From the NCBI GenBank assembly GCA_013398615.1, contig VZSR01003807.1:14251984-14315983 (forward strand): a DNA stretch of 64,000 nucleotides, read 5' to 3'. Shown here one piece after another: positions 24,930 to 37,367 of the stretch. Position 1 is the first letter of the stretch. The number at the start of each line of letters is the position of its first letter. Both the position numbers and the translations under genes were made by a program. Under the pieces are notes generated by a model that saw nothing but the letters and a program-made list of their open reading frames with translations, did not search any database and had not been told where the DNA came from. Origin of the DNA: Brachypodius melanocephalos (taxonomy: Eukaryota; Chordata; Aves; Passeriformes; Pycnonotidae).

Positions 24930-25600
24930 TGTTTGAAAGATCATGGTGACCAGGAGAGACACCTGAGGACTGGAAAAAAACAAACATCACTTTTGTGTTT
25001 ACAAAGGACAAGATGGAGGATCTGGGAAGTTACAAGGCAGTCAGTTTCACCTTGACGCTCAGGAAAGTTATGAATCAAATAAGCCTGGAAAACATTTGCA
25101 AATACACGAGAATTAGGAAAGTAGATGGGCATAGTCAGCATAGATTGATGAAGAGGAAAGCAACATAACCAACCTGAATACCTTCTATGATAAGATGACT
25201 GTCTTGATGGATGTGAGGAGAACAGGGAGTACTCCTTGTATTGACTTTAGCAAGGCTTTTTGTCTCCTGTAACATCCTCATGGACAAACTAACAAAACAT
25301 TGACTGAGCAGAGAATAAGGTGGACTAAAATGTGCAGCTGCAGTCAGATGGTTGTGATAAGTGACACAAAATCCAGCTGGAGACAGGGAACTACTGGTGT
25401 GCTGCAAGGCTTGGCTCTGGAACCAATACTGGTTAACATCTTTCTTAATGTTCTGGTGAGGGGACAGAGAGTATTCCCAGCAAATTTGCAAGTGATGCAA
25501 AATTGGAAGGCTGTAAGTTGGTGTAATAATTTGGAGCATATTACAGATGCAGAAACAGGCAGAAATATTTTCTCTGTATGCATGTTCAGCAAACATGATT
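24930..25600 (+). mobile_element. CR1 LINE fragment, reverse-transcriptase region
   Basis: This is a plus-strand CR1 piece that covers the central part of ORF2 and lacks both ends. It opens with the characteristic 'CCTGAGGACTGGAAAAAAACAAAC' and 'GGGAAGTTACAAGGCAGTCAG' phrases and runs through the reverse-transcriptase palm. Homology ends near the sequence after the active-site box, so the C-terminal domain and 3' UTR are absent. Loss of both ends points to deletion after insertion, not simple 5' truncation. Confidence 0.9.
25240..25505 (+). pseudogene. CR1 ORF2 reverse-transcriptase palm, broken
   Basis: CR1 ORF2 encodes the endonuclease/reverse transcriptase that copies the element into the genome. 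Here DFSKAF is encoded at 25243-25260 and is followed at once by a small deletion, frameshift and stop. A second segment translates to SSWRQGTTGVLQG...LVNIFLN (about 25375-25450), the counterpart of the family's SSWRPVTSGVPQG...LFNIFIND. The catalytic box at 25485-25502 is FASDAK in place of FADDTK and sits in yet another frame. At least two frameshifts and loss of one catalytic aspartate make it non-functional. Confidence 0.88.
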
Positions 25601-26311
25601 ATTTAAACCGTTCTCATAATGGGCATGCATATAAGCAACGGCCAAAGGAAGAAAAAGATCAATACAAGTTCTAACTCTTATTGTACTGTCATTTAATCAA
25701 GTACTTGAAGAATTTTACTATTGGTATTGTCAATTTGAGCTTTGGGGCAAACACTGAGGGGCCCTAAGGACAGTATTATGTCCATAATGGCTATATGTAA
25801 TTGCTACAGAGGCATTTTGGACTAAATGTCTGGAATGTTTAAGATTCACAAAGGATATTTTTGTATGTCATTTACATGTATTTGACTGCATCAAAAATGG
25901 TTCTTAAAACTGGAAAGAGCAGGTTTTCTAAGATAATTTTCTCAATACATCTTGAAAGTGCTCTTGGGGAGGGAGCAGGGAAATTATATTTCAGAGCAAA
26001 TCAGAAGTTCACAGTAGCTGTACACATGCTGGGCATCAACCCTTTACTCAAACAGTGGCACTTGTACTTTCAATGAATACAGAAAAGAAGTATAGAAATA
26101 AGGCTGTTATGAGAAACTCAGATTTCCATTTGCAATCTACGTAGTCCTGTTGTTTTCAAATAGTAATTTTAAGTAGTTCTGCACAAGGACATATAGGTCT
26201 GTTATGATCCCAATAAAAAAGTCACGGTCTATCAAGTATCATTTAAAATACTATTTGTTAGAGATAACACTGTAAAGAAAGAAAGAAGAATACACATAAT
26301 CTTACATCACT
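25601..26311. other. Unassigned sequence
   Basis: No gene or recognisable repeat. Confidence 0.6.
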
Positions 26312-26722
26312 TTAGATGCTAAAATTCCTTAGTTGTGCAGCTCTCAATAGACCTCTGATGCATGCTGTGTACCCACTGTCCAGACCCTGCCCATGGGAAG
26401 AGTGGACCCCCTTTACTGTAGGAATTCCTTGAGTGAGAGTAGCTGTGTTCATGATTTCTGCTGTCAGACAGAAAGGATGCTCACGTAACATTTTGCTGCC
26501 CTTCTGCATAAAGTCAGGAACAGGAAGGTGTTGCCATTGCTGGTAGCCAGCGGGAGCAGCCTGTGGCAATAAGCCAGCAGGTGTGGTCCTTCTGCCAAGG
26601 GTTTTGTGCAGCCCAGCACAGGCTTGAAGACCATGCTGGATGAGCAGCACAGCCAGCGCAGGACTGGATGCACTCAGATAAACTTTTTTCTGATCACTAA
26701 TTCTTCCATAGTGTCCCATCAT
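26312..26722 (-). other. GC-richer island with a 136-codon open frame
   Basis: A block visibly richer in G and C than its surroundings contains an uninterrupted minus-strand frame of 136 codons starting MMGHYGRISD and ending in a stop at 26312. A second overlapping frame of 69 codons lies in the same block. The peptide is rich in Ala, Leu, Gln and Pro and matches no domain I know. There is no promoter, splice or poly-A evidence. It could be an unrecognised repeat, a lncRNA exon or chance. I do not call it a gene. Confidence 0.3.
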
Positions 26723-29700
26723 ACTGGGATCATCACAGTATTAGATTTTAAATATTCACCATAATTTATGCAAAAATAATTTAGGAGACTCATTATATTG
26801 ATTTTACTCAGGCAATATCTGTTTCATTTTGCTGAACCAGTTTTATTATGTTTCATTGTATGGTATATAAATTTCCCCCACTATTCCTTTTTCCTTTAAA
26901 AGGATTAGCTATTCTTTTCTAATAAAACATGGTTTTGAACATAGATTTACAGTCAGTATTTTTCATTGAATTTTAAAAATGCATAACTGTCAAAAGAAGT
27001 TGGTAGAAAAATAAAATATCAAGTGCTCCAAAATGTACTTGGTTAGGCTGACATAACATGGAAAATTGTGCTAATTGCAGGCTATCTTAAACACTTTTAT
27101 TTTTCAAGTTGTGACATTCATTTGATTTTAGCTGTTCTAAAGTAAGATGTTATTTTGGTATTCTAAATATGTGAAGTATTATCCTGCTCTTGAGCAATTG
27201 CAAAAAAAAAAAAAAATGAAAAGAAAAAGAAAAAGGAATTATTAATAGAAAAAAACCCTAAAAACATGGTTTTTGTGAAGCATTAGAGATTCTCAGTCAT
27301 TTTGAAGGCTAGCAATGCAGTTCTTCTGAGGTGAACGTTCCCAGATGTTTTGTACTTCCCGTATGAAATATGGATGAAAGAATGAAAAAGCACCCTCAGC
27401 CAAGATGTATTAGATTGTCACTACTAATTGCAGCAGACACATTAGTGCTTTGTTGCACTGAGAAAATCACTCCAACATAAAGTCAGAGGCTTCTAATGGA
27501 AGTTGGTTCAGGTAATTTAATTTTTGGCTTTTTTGAAGATTTTTCTTAAAAGCTGGAAAGAGTAACAAATGGAGAGATCCAAGCAGGCAATGGAAAGAAC
27601 CCTGGGCAATCAGTGAAGATAACATTTTTAAAACATCTCTATTCTGAGCACAGGACAAAGCAAGGAAAGCTTGTGCAAGGCCAAGCTAGAGACATCAAAA
27701 GTGAGGCAACTGAGAATTTCAATTGTCACAGTTGGACTTTTTTTGCCACTGTGAGACTATGCTGTAAAACCTGAATTGTGTTTAATGTTGGTTTAAAATA
27801 CAGACCTTTCAGAGGCCAAGGGAACTTGCCAGTTACTTCAGTAATGGAAGGGATCAAGCTGTGTTAAACAGGGTGAAAGCACAAGATTTTATTTGCTATG
27901 AAGGTGATTGCAGAAGTGGTGAAAACAGACAAAAAGTGAAAATGCTAAGTAGTAGAGCTCTTAGTGTGTATTGAGCAGGAAAGAGTACAGGTGGTTACAA
28001 ATAAAAGTCTCTATGAAGAGTTGAGAGTTTACTTCAGGTCAGCTTGTAGATTTGTGGAGTACTTGCAGTTTTGAAACTGCAATTTCCTTCAAAAAAATTA
28101 TTATCTGGTGCAGGAGATAGTAGCGAAAATATCTGTGTTTGGCTTAGTCTTTGCTTTTTCCTGTTGCCTGAGACTCAGCAAGACAATTGGTTGGTGAAAT
28201 ATTGAAGGCCTTAATTACACTATTGTGCTTTGGTATTATTTTCCTGCCTCTCCTGTCCTGATTTTTAAGGGCTGAAAGGTGCTTGACTGTCGAGATGTTG
28301 TCTTGACTGCAGTAATTAATCTGTTTTGCAGATTAATTTTTTACATTTACATTACATTTCCTCTTTGCCCCCAAAGAGGAAATGTATGAGAGGATGCTGG
28401 TGACTAAGTTCAACCAAGCAACTCACAGTGGATACCTTAGTTCTGAGAGCTTCAGCAGAGGCACCATTTTGCTTCACTATGCACATAAACAGTCTCCTTG
28501 AGTGAATGGCCCTTCCCATCCTTTGACAGTGTCTTTGCTGGTAGGTGGATGGTACTGTATCATTGGGCCTTTAAGACAGCAAAGGAAGGAGCATCAGGGA
28601 GCGGTGCAAGAGTTATTCATTTGACTTTAGTTAAGAAAACTGAGTGCCCACTCTTTGTGGGATTGATTATTTGCCATGTTTTTTTACTCCAGGGACCAGA
28701 TCTCCTTCAGAAAGCTGGAGATCATGAGTTTTATTTATAAAGGCATAGTTAAAGGTGATGGTTTACGAAGTTGTTCAATCAAATCAAAACTTGCACAAAA
28801 AAGTGCCTCAAAAAGAGACAATCATAAGATTGATTTTTCAGGCTTCTATGGTTAGTATGCTTTAAACACACTTAAAAGCTTTAAAAGCACTTTCTTTTAC
28901 GTACAGGAAACCTGAAGATGTGCAGCACATCAGCATTGAAAAGAGCCAACAGGGCTGATTTGTGCAGGTAAAATAAAATCCTAGAGTTACAGTATTCTTT
29001 GTATCCCCAGTAAGATGGATCATCTCATTCTTGAGAGGTACCTCATGGACAACAAAAAAAACCCTTGAAACCAACCCTTTCATCACTGAAGATATTTTTT
29101 CATTGGCACATGAGAACAAGAGGAAGTGCCATGGTTAAGAGATTAGACCTTTGTCATATTTAAGGAAGGATCAAAAGCAAGTTACATTCCTTGTCTTTCT
29201 CCCAAGCTAGAACTCCTCTATTTTCAGTATAATGTGCAGAAAGCTGTTTCTTTCAGCCTACAAAATAGACACCTTTGGTATATGAATCAAATTAAATAAC
29301 TAACGGCATCCCAATTTCTCCTAACAGAAAGTAATGACTGAGGAGACATCTCGTTGTTAATCACCTAAAAGAATGTGAAAGGATGGTTTTATGAGTGGAG
29401 AAACCAAAGAGCAACTTCAGAAATGTGAGTGAACTTCAAGCCCAACATTTTTTGATCCATGGCTATGTCTGCATTGGCAAGTGCAAGGGAGAGTGTGGGG
29501 CAAATGGTGGTGAGGACTGAGTCAGAACTCTGATTTTATGTTGGATTCTTTTTTTTCTTCTATATTGTCCTTCCATCCCCTGTTTTAATTCTAGTCATAT
29601 GTCATGGACTGACTGTGCATTAGCCATTGGAGAGCATTAGTAGTGCTCTCGGAACAAAGAGCATTTAATCTCACCCAAAAGGAATGCAGTTCATGCACTC

Positions 29701-32341
29701 CATGACTCACTTCACAAAGTGACTTACCAAAAAATGGTAATGCAAGTGGACCCATTGACTTCCACAGACAGGAGTCACTTATTTCCCCTCCATAGGTAGG
29801 TCCTGCACAGATCAATCCTTCCCACAGCTGCAACAACCACAGTAACGAGCAATGGTGGTAGAAACTGAGTGTGATAGTTGAGTCTGGAAGAGCCAGTGTC
29901 CTCTCTTCAAGGCTGGTGTGCAGGTCATTGTTCCCAGCCTACTGCCTTAGGCAGTTGCCTCACTATCTTATTTTTCAAGCCAAGTCTGCCCATGTAACTG
30001 ATTTATTTTTATAACTCAGAGTAAATAACTGGCATTCTTAAATCAGTACTGATGTGGTTGAACTGATAGGAAATGTAATCTATATAATTTACAGTATTCT
30101 ATATAATTTTATGAGGGTTTACCTATCTTCCCTGGAATTATAAAATCAACAGCCTTGCAGTGATTGTCTTCTAAGGTCCAAAGGGCAAAGCCCATCCTTT
30201 CACAGCTGAGGCAATTCCCTGTTTTGCTAGAAACCCCAGTCATCATTTTCACCCTCAGATTCTTATGGTTTCAAATGTTCAAATTTATCAATATTGATTC
30301 CCCAAAGTCCACATTTTCTAAACAACCCAGATCAAATATTGAGTGACTGGGTTTTGTTTCGTATTCACTTGAATCAAATCCATCATTAAAATACTTGGTC
30401 AGCATTCCAGTTACCTTTAAAGTTTAAATTTCTGTGTACCTCCAAACATTTAAATTCTCTGTACATGAAAGTTTATCACAATGAAATCTTGCTGACACTT
30501 TTTTTTTTTTCCCTTTTTAAGTATAAGTTAGTTCTTTGGAATTTGAGAATACGATGTTTTCCTATTGTTTATTTTGAACCTGAATGAACCCGAATCTGAT
30601 AACCGTTGCTCACCGAAAGGCACATAATATACTCAAGCCAATCATCATTTTATGTACCCTTACATATGTGTATGCACGTGTCACAGCCTTGGGTAGAATG
30701 ATGGAGAGGTGGAGACTGGAAGGAAATCCTTCTTATTTAATACAAATTCTTTGTCCATGCTTACTGTTCCTTCACTGACTCACTATTAAAAGGATTTTTC
30801 CTCTCAAATATTTATAATTTGGCTGTTTTTTCATTTAGCTTTTTAGGCAAGAATGGCAAAAGGCCAAAAAGGGGCTATAATATTCATAACTGTAAACAGG
30901 ACTACAAGTCTTCCTCTTATTCCACTGTGTTAGTTGCTCAAAAAATAACAGACTGAAATGGCAAAATTACTGTAACAAATCATTAGCTTTGTTTGCATTC
31001 TCCAGGATTATTTTTCATGATTAATCAGCCCAAAACACTTATCAGCTAATTGTTTTAAAATTAATCACTCCACCACTGTCTTTCCAGATAGAGAACTGAA
31101 GAAATGATGGAGAGTGGTGATCAACACTAATGCATTTCACATATGATATTCAGCCTGATGAAATGACTCCTTGTGACTGGCTGGTCTTAGATTCTTGCTG
31201 CATGCACTATGGTTCATCCTGAACTTATGATAATCTCTTTTTGAGCAGGAACATGCTGTAAGGTAAGCAGACAAATGTAAAAGTATAGAACCTGGATGAA
31301 GGCTTCCTGTGCAAAGGTTTCCACAGAAAAGGCTGTGGTTGAGTGGATGATTTCACTGCACTGCATCTTCAGGAGTGAGAGCTTATGGCTCTGGTGTGCA
31401 GAAACATCATTAACCTTGCTATGCAAGCAGCCCATTATGTGAATGTGCTCTGGAAAATGATACAATCGTGTTCAGAGAACAGGATGTCTCCCAGTCTGTG
31501 TCTCAAAAAATGTTGGAGCAGATATCTGATCTTTAACTGTATTAAATCTAAGGCTCATAAATTCATAAAAGCAGAGTATGATGTATTTTCAAATCGTAAT
31601 GAACTTCACAACAGTCCACCCATTTTCTTCATTAATGAAATAGTTGGAGTTTTATGCTGTTAAGCAAAAAAAAAGTGTGAAGAACTGGAAATAAATGAGG
31701 CAGGAAAGAAGAAAGGGGGTATTGGAGGTGAAACAGAAGTAAGAAATCACAGTACAAAGACAAGAAGGGGAATAGTAGAAAGCAAGGAAAAAGAGACAAG
31801 TAATATAATTAAATAATACCAAAAATACATTTTATTGATGTATAAATTATTTTCTATAGGCATTTATAAATGTAAAAATACATTTTTCTCTCTAAAAAAA
31901 TACACTGAATATTAAGTAAAAGACTGAAGGAAATAAGTTGTAATGTAAGATCCAATGTAAGGAAAAAGTTTGGAAATATTATAAATAAAATCATTTGTAA
32001 ACAATATTATGAATAAAATATTTTAAAATGTCAAAGTGCATAGTGTTTATTTTCATAGACAATTAAGAAAGCTGAGCCACAAGTTTTATGCTTCAGTGGC
32101 TTTCAGAGACCAGAAAATAATTCTGAATTTTGTGAGGCAAGATTTTGAGGGTTTTCACCTGCATGGAAATTGTGGTAGAACTGGAGAAAGAAAGAAAACC
32201 TCTTGGACACTAAACACTTCTAAAGGTGTAAATGTTTTCATACTTCCAAGAAATTCAGTAATTACTTTCATTCAAATAAAACTGAAAAGAAGTAAAAATG
32301 GATAATCTTAAGTTCTCATTTGTGTTTGTATTTGAATTGAT
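26723..32341. other. Unassigned AT-rich sequence
   Basis: No recognisable exon, RNA or repeat family in about 5.6 kb, apart from short A or T runs (for example near 27201 and 30500) and one strong hairpin listed separately. Confidence 0.55.
28353..28386. other. 14-bp perfect hairpin
   Basis: The arms TACATTTCCTCTTT (28353-28366) and AAAGAGGAAATGTA (28373-28386) are perfect complements around a 6-base loop, GCCCCC. No transposon termini are visible. The stem is shorter than usual for a microRNA precursor. Confidence 0.85.
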
Positions 32342-32900
32342 TTGATGGGTAACACTGGAGGGGTCCTTTACAGAGCCAGGAAGGGCAGTGAGTGCTGGGG
32401 GCTGCCAGAGCACGCAGCCTGCCTGCCCTCAGACAGCTTTAGGAAGAGTAATATCAGCCCCAGGCTCCCAGGAGAGCCTTGCAGGGACCACTACAGCAGC
32501 TGCAAGCCAGGGGTTTCGTGGATGTGTTTCAATCCAAGTCACAGAAGCACCAGAGAGCCTGGAAATCCAAGAACTTGGTAATGCAGAGGACAATCATTCA
32601 ACTACAGAAGTGAAAACTGCATCACAAAATTAATACTTTAAACTCGGACAGATGACAGGGGTTGAAATGAACGTGTTTTTCAGGCTCTCCACTAGGTCTG
32701 TTCATCACTGCACTGGCAGGAGTTGTTCAGCAGCACTGCAGTTCCCTCCTGGAGCTGCACCACCAGCCTGGGGAGCTGCTCCTCTTGCACACTGGGCTCT
32801 CTCACTGCCGCTGATGTTTAAAGCCTCATCCTTCAAGTGTTGTTTTCTTCCTTCTTCCTCTTTATTGTTGCACCTTGTTGTTTTGTCAGTCACCCCCACA
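32342..32900. other. GC-richer island of unknown nature
   Basis: Two GC-rich blocks (about 32345-32580 and 32700-32830) carry short overlapping open frames on both strands, none over 93 codons. There are no CpG-island features obvious by eye, no recognised repeat and no domain. It may be an old repeat, a retrocopy or a regulatory region. Confidence 0.35.
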
Positions 32901-33839
32901 TCCCCCTGCTTTCATTTATTCAGGATGTTTTGACTAATAGCTAGTGTTTGAGGACTCTGCTTTTAATCCTCCTCCCTTTTGTGCATTTGGTCTTCTGGGA
33001 AAATAACAAGAAATAATAATAATTGTACTCATAATAATGAGCAAAATGTGTCCTTCAGAGATCTCCAAATTGACGCCTTTCTTTTCTTCCTTCAGTTGTT
33101 CTTCCTATGCAACTTGAGCAGAACATCTGATCATCTGTTTAATTTCTAAGACTGCTAGTGTATTTTACAAATCCCACATCATGAAAAGAATATATTGTAA
33201 ATGCCTTGGATCATTCCACCTCCATTGGTTAGCTATTGGGTCTTCTGGGATACATTGTGGAATAATAACATAAATTATAGTGTTCCAGTGTAAAGTGCTT
33301 TTTCTACATAATCTCTTCTCTGCTGTGCCCTTCTCTGTATTTTCCAAGTTTTAAAGCTGAATGTTATAACAAACAGAAAAAAAGGAATGATTTTTTTTGC
33401 CATATCTAAATCTTACATGCAGGCACTGCTTTGTTAAAGGGAGACACAAGCATCAGCTCTAATTGACAAAACAAATGAAAATTCTCAACTAAAAACTTTC
33501 CACAGTATTGATTTCCAGAAGCTGGAGAGTACACTTTGTAAAGGGCCATTTGTTGTGTTGACTATTTTTTGTGCATTTCCCAGGAGAATTGACAAGCAGC
33601 ATCTGTTACAGATATGAGGCTATTAAAGGTAGCTTGAAACTGGTACTTAGCACTCTTCTCCCACTCCAATAATAATCAATCTTTTTAATGAACTGCAAGG
33701 TTAATTGGCTGAACGTTCAGCTGGAATAGCATTTGTAAAACATACTGTGACTTAATACCAAATGAAATGTTTGCTTTTTGACTTATTTATATTTCATCAT
33801 CAAGTTCAAATTTTCCCTAAATGACTTGAATCTCATAGG
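32901..33839. other. Unassigned sequence
   Basis: Nothing recognisable. Confidence 0.6.
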
Positions 33840-34440
33840 AAAAAGGCCACTCACAGTGGCACTGTCCCACATGGCATCCTTCTCTGTAGAGAGACATGGA
33901 TTTGAAGAATGGACCTCTCAGTGGAAAAGGACCTGACTGGATGATCACGCTCAGAATTGCAATCAGTGGCTTGACGTCCAAGAGAAGGCCAGTGGGGAGT
34001 GGTGTTCCTTGGACTGCCACTTTTCAACATCTTTGTTGGTGACACGGACAGTGCACCCTCAGCAAGTATGCTGACAACACCGAGCTGTGGGGTGCAGTCA
34101 ACACGCATCTTCCAGTACTTAAAGGGTTCAAGAAACCCAGAGAGGCACTTTTTGCAAAGCACATAGTGATACGACAGGGGGAGATGGTTTTAAACCAAAA
34201 GATGGTAGGTTTAGGTTAGGTATTAGGAGGAAATCCTTTGCTGTAAGGATGGTAAGAAACAAGTTGTCTGGAGAAGCAGGAGATGCCCCATCCCTTGGAG
34301 TGTTCCTGGCCAGGTTGGATGGGGCTTTGAGACACCTGGTCTAGTAAAGGCTGTTCCTGCCCAATGCAGTGGGAGCTGAAACTAGATGATCCTAAGGTCC
34401 CTTCCAACTCAAACCAGGCTATGATTCTGTGATTTCTGTG
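33840..34440 (+). mobile_element. CR1 LINE, truncated, with internal deletion
   Basis: A plus-strand CR1. It begins inside ORF2 ('CACTGTCCCACATGGCATCC', equivalent to the DTVPHDIL region) and runs through the reverse-transcriptase active site. Near 34105 it jumps to the ORF2 end ('CATCTTCCAGTACTTAAAGGG') and continues to the genuine 3' end ('GGTTGGATGGGGCTTTGAG', 'GATGATCCTAAGGTCCC', then a GATTCTGTGATTTCTGTG tail). Comparison with the remembered family layout suggests roughly half a kilobase is missing at the jump. The 5' truncation is typical of CR1 retrotransposition. Confidence 0.93.
33843..34105 (+). pseudogene. CR1 reverse-transcriptase fragment, inactive
   Basis: The segment encodes the counterpart of the CR1 palm. 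The active-site box is LSKYADNTEL (YADN at 34067-34078) where the family has LSKFADDTKL, so the second catalytic aspartate is Asn. Upstream the frame is disturbed around 'GTTCCTTGGACTGCC', where the family has a longer GVPQG-SVLGP segment, indicating a small deletion. It cannot encode active enzyme. Confidence 0.88.
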
Positions 34441-36329
34441 AGATGAAAACATGAGAAGAGACCAAGCAAGAGTGGTTCAGTGACTGGTACAGATAACGGA
34501 ACTTGATTTGAACGGCACCAGTGCTCTACCTCTATAGCTGCCTGCAATTTAGACAGTGCTGTTTTGTACAGGAAGGCAAATTATGCTTGCTGATATGTTG
34601 TTTTCTCTGCTTAGTGGATACTTGCAGGTCAAGATGGTCTGACAGATTTTTCTTCTCGCACTGGAATTTTAGTTACAAAGGACTCAGCATTTCTGTGACC
34701 AGTTTGCATTTCCTCAATCATCATGCTACAGAGTAATATTTCCTTTTTTATTTTCCTTTTATAAAGCTCTCTGGGAAATTTTTGAGGTGTTCGATTTACC
34801 AAGTAAGTGCAGCATACTCAAAGGGAATAGCTTTTATATATTACTTCTCTAACACTGTGTCTGTGACCTGACAATCCAATGCCTCATTTTCCAAATTTTT
34901 ATGATTGTTTGACTAATGTAGAGTCAAATTTTAAAAACTAAACTTTTAAGCTATGTTGTTCTCTCTAGAGAACTTTAATTTCTGAGTTCTTCAGGAGAAA
35001 TAATGCAAAGGACTCCTGTCAGCAGAAAATAGTGTTAGCTTATTGTGGAAGAACAAGACATTTGCTCCAGCATGAAAACAAGTGAGCCACACTTGCTTTT
35101 TGCTATCCACAGTATGGAAAAACCATATGAAGAAAATTCCCTGTTTGAAGTGATGTTCTTCACCTCCTGTAATCAGAGGTTTCTGACCCTAGAAAGGTCT
35201 AATCCTAAACCTTCATTAATTGTTGAACTGAATCTGTGGAAAACATGTTGACAAAATTCAGATTCTCCTCAGCCTGTCTCTATTACCTACCATCCCGTGT
35301 TATGTCATGGTAAAGAGCTGACAGGAGGTGAAATGAAAGCTGAGTCCACTGATATTCTTGATGGTCTTTCTAAATAAGGAAAATAATTCTTCAGGCTTCA
35401 TTTGAGTCTTTGATCTTTCTAAAACAACTGAATGAAGAAAAAGGGCATCTTGCTGAATTTCACCTATAAAAGCGTTTCCTGAAAAAACTCCACTTCTCTA
35501 TGTCTCTCATGGTCCTGTGCAAGTTTCTGTTTTGATCTGGTCTTTTTCTTTAAAGGCTGATGGGAAAAAAACCCCAAACAAACAAACCCTACAAACAACT
35601 CCACCACCATCAAATGCAATTACCTTCAAACCTGCAGATTCCTGCAGACAGATACTTTGTGCTCTAAAACTGTCCAGCCACCATATCTTCTCCCCATAGA
35701 AGGAGATTGGTCAATGTATTTTGACTGCATCTTTCATTAACACTTACCTCTCTGTCTCTTCCATTTCAAAACCTGCACAGAATTTTGAGATTCTGTTCCT
35801 GGTACCCTACTGACTTGACAAAAACTCAGAAAAGTCACAAAGTCTTTTTAGACTAAGTTCTAGGGATCAACAGTACAATTTTCAGTTTTCTACCTTGCGC
35901 CTGGGAGCAGTCACTTGTGCACTCCACTTCAGCAGTTTTTCCTTGTTTTAATGCATCTCAATAGGGGACACATTTCAGCAGCTTCTATACAATGCTATAT
36001 TTCATCTGATTAAATGTGTATTTAAGCACAAATTTACTGCTCTTCCATATGTAATTAAAGTTTCTTCTATTTGATGTTCCAATATTAAGGTTCAGCCCCA
36101 TTAGCCGAAGTAGTAAAGTGAATTACAATATTTTAAAATAGTAATGAACACTAAAATCTTATGGCTATCCATCCTACCCAAACAAAACATAAGCCCTTCT
36201 GTCCAGATATTCAGACAGCAGGTTTACTGAGTAATCAGCTAGGCAATTTTCTGTGCTAATTCAGGTGAAGCTACATCAAGGTCTGCAGGTCATCATCAAC
36301 GTAACTACTTTAGGCTAAAATAAATATTT
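34441..36329. other. Unassigned sequence
   Basis: No gene or confident repeat was recognised. A short AAAC/ACAAAC-rich patch is present near 35566-35600. Confidence 0.6.
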
Positions 36330-36960
36330 ACAGGCAGTTTCAGGTAGAAGGGGTCTAAAGGCATAAACTAGCAGGACAGACTGTGGAGTGCCTGGAAGCT
36401 CAGTCATTTACACTGAGCTATAATTTCTGGCCAGACAGTAGCTTCTGAATAAATTGCTATATCCCACACCCCCAGCAGCTGGTTTACCACCACTCACTCC
36501 CAGGGCACTGGTAAGATACGAGGGTGTCTTTCAGAGTGTAATTATGACTTAGGTCTAGATAGGCAAGACCTTCAACATCTGAATGCAGAGCAGTTCACAC
36601 AGCTCCACGGAGCTGGTTCTATGGATTTGCTGACAGCCATCTTGCATTAGTGCAGTGGAATAGCCCCATGACAAGGAGCCAGTTGGTGACGGACACGCTG
36701 TCGCTGCTTGTGTCCATGCCCCCAAATCCATGCATAAACCCCTGCTGTCTCTTTACCCAGATTGTCAGCTGCCTCTTGAGAACATAGCTCTTGCAGCATT
36801 TCTTATATCAGTTTAAAATCAGCCATGTTTTATCTGTAGCTAAAGGAAGGAGTGTGCAGAGAGCAAAGTTAATTTGTTTGTGGCCTTAATCTACCTCTCT
36901 CTGGAGAGTCGGCCCAGACAGTCAGATCTGTAGCCCCATACACATCACGTGACCTGGTTT
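36330..36960. other. GC-richer block with an E-box-like site
   Basis: Less AT-rich than its neighbours and without long open frames. TCACGTGA at 36945-36952 is a perfect palindrome matching the E-box core bound by USF/TFE-type factors. It is followed by an AT-rich segment containing TTTATATTTAAATGCC. It could be a conserved regulatory element, but nothing in the sequence alone proves this. Confidence 0.3.
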
Positions 36961-37367
36961 ATCAGATAACATGTTCTTTTATATTTAAATGCCATGAAGA
37001 CAATATTTATGATCAATTTTTAGTAGAAAGAAGTGCTTCTAGTGCAGCACCTCTGTGTTTGGAGCAGCATACTATTCAGTTTGAAATAGGACAATATGTC
37101 TTAAGTAGCAGAGAGATCTAGAATACACTGGAGAAGGTCTGAAAACCCCCCTCCTTAGTGTTTCCTCAATGTTATGAGCAATAAAGACACAGACCTACAA
37201 CTGTGATATGAAAAAAACAAGGAAAACCTGAACTGACTATAATGCTGTTGCTATGATTTAATCAAGCATGCCCTAAGTTGTTGCAATCCCAAAGATGTAA
37301 AGAATGTAGAGGTCTTTTAATGTGGCCTGTTACTCCCTACTTTCACCAGTTGATTAGAGAATGAAAA
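36961..37367. other. Unassigned sequence
   Basis: Nothing recognisable. Confidence 0.6.

Noticed and set aside
25135..25596. Minus-strand open frame of 153 codons, the longest in the window
   Set aside because: It lies antisense to the degraded plus-strand CR1 reverse-transcriptase segment and has no motif of its own.
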